From positions 1 through 40,059 of the forward strand of contig WIXG01000545.1 of the NCBI GenBank assembly GCA_009869945.1: 40,059 nucleotides of DNA, given 5' to 3'. Within the stretch, counting starts at the first letter, position 1; the number at the start of each line of letters is the position of its first letter. Origin of the DNA: Mesaphorura yosii (lineage: Eukaryota > Arthropoda > Collembola > Poduromorpha > Tullbergiidae). The position numbers and the translations under genes are program-made. A model generated the notes under the pieces. That model did not search any database. It was not told where the DNA came from and saw nothing but the letters and a program-made list of their open reading frames with translations. Shown here piece after piece: positions 34,895 to 40,059 of the stretch.

Positions 34895-37800
34895 TCAGTG
34901 GTACGAATAGGTCTGAGCATGATTATGGTTATGGAGTGGTGATGTGGTTGGGAGCTGAAGGTAGCCGTACTTTAGATTTGGGAGGGCCTCCCCACCGCTG
35001 CTATGGCTGGAGCGCTCCTTCTCCGGTCCCTGCACCATTGGCAAGTGCTCGTAGGGCCTCCTCGGCGGGCCACCGTTCGAGTACTGCTCCGGGCTCTTCA
35101 CCATCGACCTCCCAAACCGAGGAGGAGGTTGGAGACTCTCTTTCAGGGGGTGGGAGTCGATTAAATTGAAAGCCGTCCTGTCCACCGCCGCTGGAGGAGT
35201 GGGTGGGAGTGGCTCGTACAGCTTGTCAAACTTCTTACTGTAGTCTTTACTGCTTGCAGGAGGATGATGATGATACAGCTCATGACCCGACTGCAGTCTG
35301 TTGACATCCGAAGGTGGATGGTAGTGGAAGCTGTTTTGGTGCGAGTGCACCTTATCGTCCTCGCTCTTGCTCGATGAGTGCTTCTCATGCTCGCTGCTGC
35401 CCTTCATCTCCCTGCTCATGGAGTGGTGCGAGTGACTGTGATGCTCGTGGCTCACCGACCGCGAGTGATTGTGGTGGCAGTGTTTGTCAATGGAGTGATT
35501 GTTCTGGTGGTGGCGGCTGTCTAGGGTGCTGCTGGCGCAAGAGTTTTGGACACTGATGGGTTTGAAGTATGCAGAGTCGATTCCGCCGCTGGAGGTTGGA
35601 GGCGCTGGAAGTAGGAGTCCTTTCTCATAGACACTCGTTGGTGGAGCAGGAGCAGTCGTCGCCAGCAGCTGCTGCGTGTTGCAGTCTCCACTCTTTATCC
35701 TCCTTCCAGGAGCCGGGGTAAGAGCTTCTAATAATCGTCTACTAGCATAGACTGACTGGGAGCGGTTCAGTCCCCTTGCAGGGAGGGATGGACTCGGACG
35801 CATGTACAAAGAGCGGGTTCCATTGTAGAGTGGTTCGTGGTGCAGCGGCTGCGCCAGGGCGGTCGTCCTCGTTGAAGGTGGGTGCTGGCCTGCGTACACA
35901 AAAAAAAGTCATCAATCTTTTTCAAAGATCGGCATCATCTGCACTCACCGCCATGTTGTCGCTCCTCCTCCTCCGACTGCTGCTCCACGTCTGAGTTGGG
36001 CTCCACATCCGTCTTGACATTCTCCCTCTTTACCAGCACGTACTTGTAAAAGTATGCGCCTATAATCGCTCCCGCAAGTGGCCCTATCCAATGAACGTAA
36101 TGCCCCCGCCACCGCCCCATGACAAAGGCCGGGCCGAGTGAGCGGGCCGGGTTGAGGGAGCCTCCACTGGACGGGGTCTGCGAAAGACAGAAAATGGGTA
36201 AAGAAATACTCGCCCTTGGACATGAACGGTGAATCGCCTTACCGCCACAAGACTCCCTGCTAATAATACGGCTCCTACAATGCAGGGGTCCCCACCGGAT
36301 GTTAGATAGGTTAAGACGAGTAGATAAGAAAGTATCAGTTCTATGAACACAGCTTGGATTGGCTCGATATTTGTAGCCAGAGTTGTCCCTCCGAGTGTGC
36401 CCTGGTAACCGGGGGTGGTGAGCCTGCAATTATAGAGAATTCATGTAATTCAACACTGCTGAATGAGAGCGAGCCGCGACAGAAGCGGTACGGGGGCGAC
36501 CGGGATCGGTCTTTAAGAAACGGGGGCACGCGGGCCGTGAACACCTGGTCGAGAATCTTTGGCTTATGGGAGGGAAGAGGTCTCGGAAGAGATGCAGTAG
36601 CAACAGTTGCGAACGAGCAGCAGCCGGAGAAGCAGATGTTCAATGGATGCACCCCGTCCGCACTGAGCGCACGCACGAGCCAAAGAGCAACAGCAGCAGG
36701 GATTGAGCGATTAAAACGAAGGGGCTCAAGTGCACTGAGAGAGACTCGCTCAGAACTCTTGGAGGCCACTCCCAAGTGACTTGAAAAAACGAGAGCGAAG
36801 AATTCTCCATGAGTCCGCACTCTCGGACCGCAAATCTCTGGGTAATCAAGAGTGATGCGGTGGTGATGATGATGAAGTGACAAAACTTTTTTATAGCAAC
36901 ATTGAACAGTAGGGTGATTGGGTTTGAACACATGTCTCCGATGTGCAAGAGCAGCCGCCCTCCCTAACCACGAGCACATGCTGCGGTTCGGTTAATCCCT
37001 GATGAGATTCACATTATGACTTGATTACGGTTTCATTGTTCACGGAGACTCCCTTGAGACTTGCTCTCTCCAGAGAGATACACAATTGGAGCAAGTGCAG
37101 AATTCGCACATGTCACACTGGCGACTGTTGCTGGGCACTTTTCCCACGCTGTTTGTCGCGCCCCCAGGCTTCCCGGGTACGGAGAATCCAATTCGGGATC
37201 GTTGACAGTGAGCATTGTACAAGTGCGTAACCTCTTGCCGGGATGGACTTTAGGGTGGAGAGAAGAGAATTGCATGCAGCAGCCGGAGGAATCCATTGAC
37301 CTTGTGTAACTTTAAGAACATCTGCCGTCGTACTTCTTGCGAGAAAAGGTTCCTTCTTTGTGCACACACACTTATTAGGTCTGGTCGGCAGATGTTCACC
37401 ATCTCCGGGAATAAATTGAGGTTATTACACACGAAATGGGTTTAGAGAAGAAGGAACGGGACTGGAGAGAGAAGAAAGACAAGAGCAGTGTTGAAAGACG
37501 AGACCCAAACGGCGATCATCCCAAATCTGCCCTCGAAAAACTCTTCTCAAGCGAGAAATGGGAGCAGCGATTCTCGGATTTCCTTCGATTATATACGAGA
37601 AGGGCTCCGTAAATGCTCAAAGATTCCAGATTTTCCCGTCCCCATACATGTAAATTGATGTTAAGAAAGTACAAACTCACCCATACACAACTGCAGCTCC
37701 CGCCACGGCTCCTCCGCACTGCCCTACTAAATACAATCCAGCACGGACACCACTCACATACCCGAGCACCCACTCCGCTACACTGAAAACCGGGTTCAGG

Positions 37801-38027
37801 TGGGAGTTCTTGAAAACAGTTTTAGTTAATACTGCATGGCCTATCCCCACAACAAATGCTATCGATAAGAATGGGGGGTAGTGGCCCGTCCAGGGAATGG
37901 AGACGGAGCTTATGAGGAAGACGTATAATAGAGAGCCGATGCACTCCTGGACGAGTGACAAATAGAGATGAAGGGAGCGGAGTTCTAAAGATGGGGGTTG
38001 GATGGTGACTGGTGGTGGTGGGGGCAT
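34895..38027 (-). CDS. bib: Big brain-like aquaporin-family channel with long tail
   Basis: Four exons in phase: 37681-38027, 36243-36423, 35949-36177, 34895-35889; 583 residues. The channel core is residues ~15-235, with six helices and two half-helix loops. Loop B carries HLNPVFSV (NPV at 78-80) in place of the usual NPA; loop E has LNPARSLGP (185-191), intact. The segment QCGGAVAGAAVVYGLTTPGYQG matches the Big brain signature. Big brain proteins are neurogenic membrane proteins acting with Notch signalling, reported as cation channels rather than water pores. The tail (~236-583) is disordered, acidic first (QQSEEEE), then His/Ser-rich at ~378-462 (many HH and HSH units), with Pro-rich motifs. 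The start ATG at 38025-38027 has AAAACC before it; a further upstream exon cannot be excluded. Confidence 0.86.
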
Positions 38028-39088
38028 GGTTTTGGATCCGCCGCTGAGCGGTTTGTTGCTGGCTGGATGGCGGAAGAAAGGTGGCCGCGTTGAAATTCGG
38101 GCACTCGGTTGCACTTCTGCTCTCGCTGCTGCTGCTAAACTGACCTCTCCGGAGGCTGGTAATCAACTGCAGTAGCAGTGCCGGGATGAAGTGCAACAAT
38201 CGCAGTAGCCGTCGATGCATTGGAGTATACAGCAGAAGGGAAAATGCGCTCAGTGCCAGTGCGGGGGGTGAGAGTGAGAGTCTGCTCCAGCAAGTCTCAA
38301 AGTTGTATTCTGGCTGCTCCACGCACTGCTCCTCTGTGAGAATCTCCACAGTAGTGAATGTGGTGCAATGAGCGAATGAACCCCGAGGAACGTGCTATTT
38401 CCTTTTTATTCGCATTGACTCGGTCGCAAACTCACGGCGGTCGCAAATACGCGCGCAATCTCCTCAGGTAACCGCATGAAAAATAGAAATGATAACACGG
38501 TTGTCCTCCACCTTGTAGAAAAACACAACAAATCGGTCCCGTCAGTCGTTTCTCTCTCGCATCGTCAGTGGTATCATAAAAGAAAGATGCTTAAAACTAG
38601 AAACTCGGGACGGGACGTCACGACACAAGACACATTTTCCAAGACAAAACAACCCGGGAAAACACGTCGGAAGGGTCCCAGAATACGAATCGGAAGTCGG
38701 GTTTTGCTTATCTATCATGGTTCCCGAGTTATAAAGGCACAAACAAACCGCCTCCGATTCAGGATAAGATGGTGATTCTTATTCGTGGTTCTTGTGGATT
38801 AAGTCAAGTGCTTGCGCTTTCCTCGCTACAAGTGCTAGAATAAACAAGAGATCAGTGTCAAAACCCATTAACTTTTTTGGACAAAGTACAGCGCATGTCT
38901 TCTCACTTTGCAAAACTTGTTCAGTTTACTCTTCAATCACATTCGATGTTTGAAAATGTCACTCCTGTTCATCGACATTTCACACGCCAGTAGCCAGTTT
39001 GCTGATCCCAATTCTCGTATAAAGCTGGCATAATTAATTAAATTGCTTTCCATTCAGTCAGGCAAAAAAGTGTCTTGTAGGTCACACC
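38028..39088. other. Intergenic, aquaporin 5' flank
   Basis: No gene supported. A minus-strand frame through 37822-38349 overlaps the aquaporin exon in another phase and starts without ATG, so it is taken as 5' UTR shadow. The 99-codon plus frame at 38476-38775 is unremarkable. Confidence 0.45.
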
Positions 39089-39660
39089 ATGGGTGTAAAA
39101 TTACAAATTCAAGTGACCAACCTGATATACGTGGCCGGTGGGCACATTACTGGACAAGTGCTCCTTTCAAACAATGGGAAGCCAGTCAAAATAGAAAGAT
39201 TACGGATAACTTTCTTTGGACAAGAAGCCGTGAAATGGAAAGAGGAGTGCTGTATTCCAATAATTACCCCATGTTTCATTGGCGCTTGTACCGAAACAGC
39301 AAAGTACAAGGATGGGTACAATTTTGCTGAACAATTCATAGACTTTCTGGGCAAGTGTAAGTGTTCAGCCAATTAGAAAGCTTCTTATCTTTAGCTTTGC
39401 TTCCGACTGGCTAGTTCACATTTCCCTTTCAGTTCGAAATTCCCAACGATTGTCCATCAACGTATGAGAGCGACCGTTTTGAAGGCTATGTCGCTTATCA
39501 AATGAATCCAAAGCTTGAGACTTCATCAGGATTCAAATCGAATGCAAAGGATGTCTCGCAGATACTAGGACTCCAAAGGCGATATTCTCAATATGAAGGA
39601 GAGGGTGTACTCACACTCAGTTGCCACTGGCAACACTATCACTTAACACATGGAGTATGA
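39089..39660 (+). pseudogene. Arrestin-domain protein fragment, frame broken
   Basis: The first frame, 39089-39356, encodes an arrestin N-terminal beta-sandwich start: TNLIYVAGGHITGQVLLSNN, then RLRITFFGQEAVKWKE, matching alpha-arrestin (ARRDC-type) strands. It ends at a good donor (GTAAGT at 39357). An acceptor follows at 39431-39432, and the next frame reads FEIPNDCPSTYESDRFEGYVAY, fitting the family's LPxxxPSSFEGxxGxVxY region. The two frames do not join in phase: the first exon leaves one base, the second needs none. The second frame runs into an inverted-repeat element and stops at 39658-39660, far short of a full arrestin (~350-450 residues). Either a decayed copy or a gene hit by an insertion and an indel. 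Alpha-arrestins act as ubiquitin-ligase adaptors in membrane protein trafficking. Confidence 0.62.
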
Positions 39661-39698
39661 GTGCGCACTCACCGTGAAATCTGATTGAGAATATCGCC
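39578..39698. mobile_element. MITE-like element with 15-bp terminal inverted repeats
   Basis: GGCGATATTCTCAAT at 39578-39592 is exactly repeated in inverse at 39684-39698, bounding 121 bases. Inside is a second palindrome, GTTGCCACTGGCAAC (39620-39634). CCAA occurs next to both ends (39573-39576 and 39699-39702), a possible target duplication but not convincing. No coding capacity. It lies in the second arrestin-like frame. Confidence 0.6.
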
Positions 39699-40059
39699 CC
39701 AAGAGTGCTGTGGTGAACAAAGACCGGTGCTCAAACAAAATACACAAACTAAAACTGCAAAAGCAGAAGGAAATTCAATAATCAGCTCTTCACGCTCTTC
39801 TTGATGGGTTTATAAGATACTATATTGTATTTGGTACAGTGAAATGAGATCCAGCAGAGCAGACTCTCCTTGAATTCATTCAATTCAAACAACCTTTTCA
39901 CTCCGTACCTTTCATTTGCATTTATACTTGAGTTCAGTGTGCAATTTTCCGCTTGTGAACTTGAACACATATCTTGTAATTATTCAAATTATTCAAATTT
40001 GATAAGAAATGCAGAAGACGGAGAGTACGATGTTAGCGTTGGTGAATCATATCACCAAA
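39699..40059. other. Right end of window, no supported gene
   Basis: AT-rich sequence with no convincing arrestin continuation and no other gene. Confidence 0.4.

Noticed and set aside
37822..38349. 175-codon minus-strand frame at the aquaporin 5' end
   Set aside because: It overlaps the channel exon in another phase and has no ATG start; best explained as UTR plus frame shadow.

Overview
This is animal nuclear DNA. The genes have short spliced introns, mostly with GTGAGT donors and CAG acceptors, plus AATAAA signals and a eukaryotic tRNA. The gene set (an ionotropic receptor, a big brain-type aquaporin, an Expansion-type MH2 protein, a single-chain NAD(P) transhydrogenase and CAND1) points to an arthropod. 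A non-insect hexapod such as a springtail would fit, but that is inference. All exon models were built by hand from open frames, splice sites, phase agreement and remembered family sequences; no search was run.

Layout. 1-545 (-): 5' part of a multi-pass membrane protein, possibly a chemoreceptor. 546-3031: mostly non-coding, with a 112-bp direct repeat and a weak two-exon ORF. 3032-4237 (-): intronless, GC-rich GT11 fucosyltransferase. 4846-10389 (-): CAND1, 14 exons. 11106-14345: three small genes for secreted or membrane proteins (type I membrane protein, QxW/beta-trefoil-like protein, Lys/Pro-rich protein). 15198-17035 (-) and 19193-23682 (+): mitochondrial NADP-isocitrate dehydrogenase and NAD(P) transhydrogenase, head to head. 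24121-26073 (-): intronless ionotropic receptor between two copies of a repeat. 26881-34163 (-): MH2-domain protein of the Expansion type, with a tRNA-Gly(CCC) antisense in an intron. 34895-38027 (-): big brain-like aquaporin. 39089-39660 (+): broken arrestin-domain fragment carrying a small inverted-repeat element.

How the genes fit together. IDH2 and NNT are two main sources of mitochondrial NADPH and share a 2.16-kb upstream region. The most striking observation is in the IDH: the substrate-binding arginine equivalent to human IDH1 R132 / IDH2 R172 is lysine (AAG at 16418-16420), while the neighbouring catalytic motifs are kept. In human IDH2, R172K switches the enzyme to NADPH-consuming production of D-2-hydroxyglutarate. 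A germ-line lysine in an intact gene beside a transhydrogenase deserves checking first.

Other points of interest: an NPA-to-NPV change in the aquaporin, a repeat from the NNT 3' flank duplicated beyond the receptor gene, a TIR element in the arrestin fragment, paired GC hairpins at 17.9 kb, and an excess of the motif GTTGCCAT across the window.
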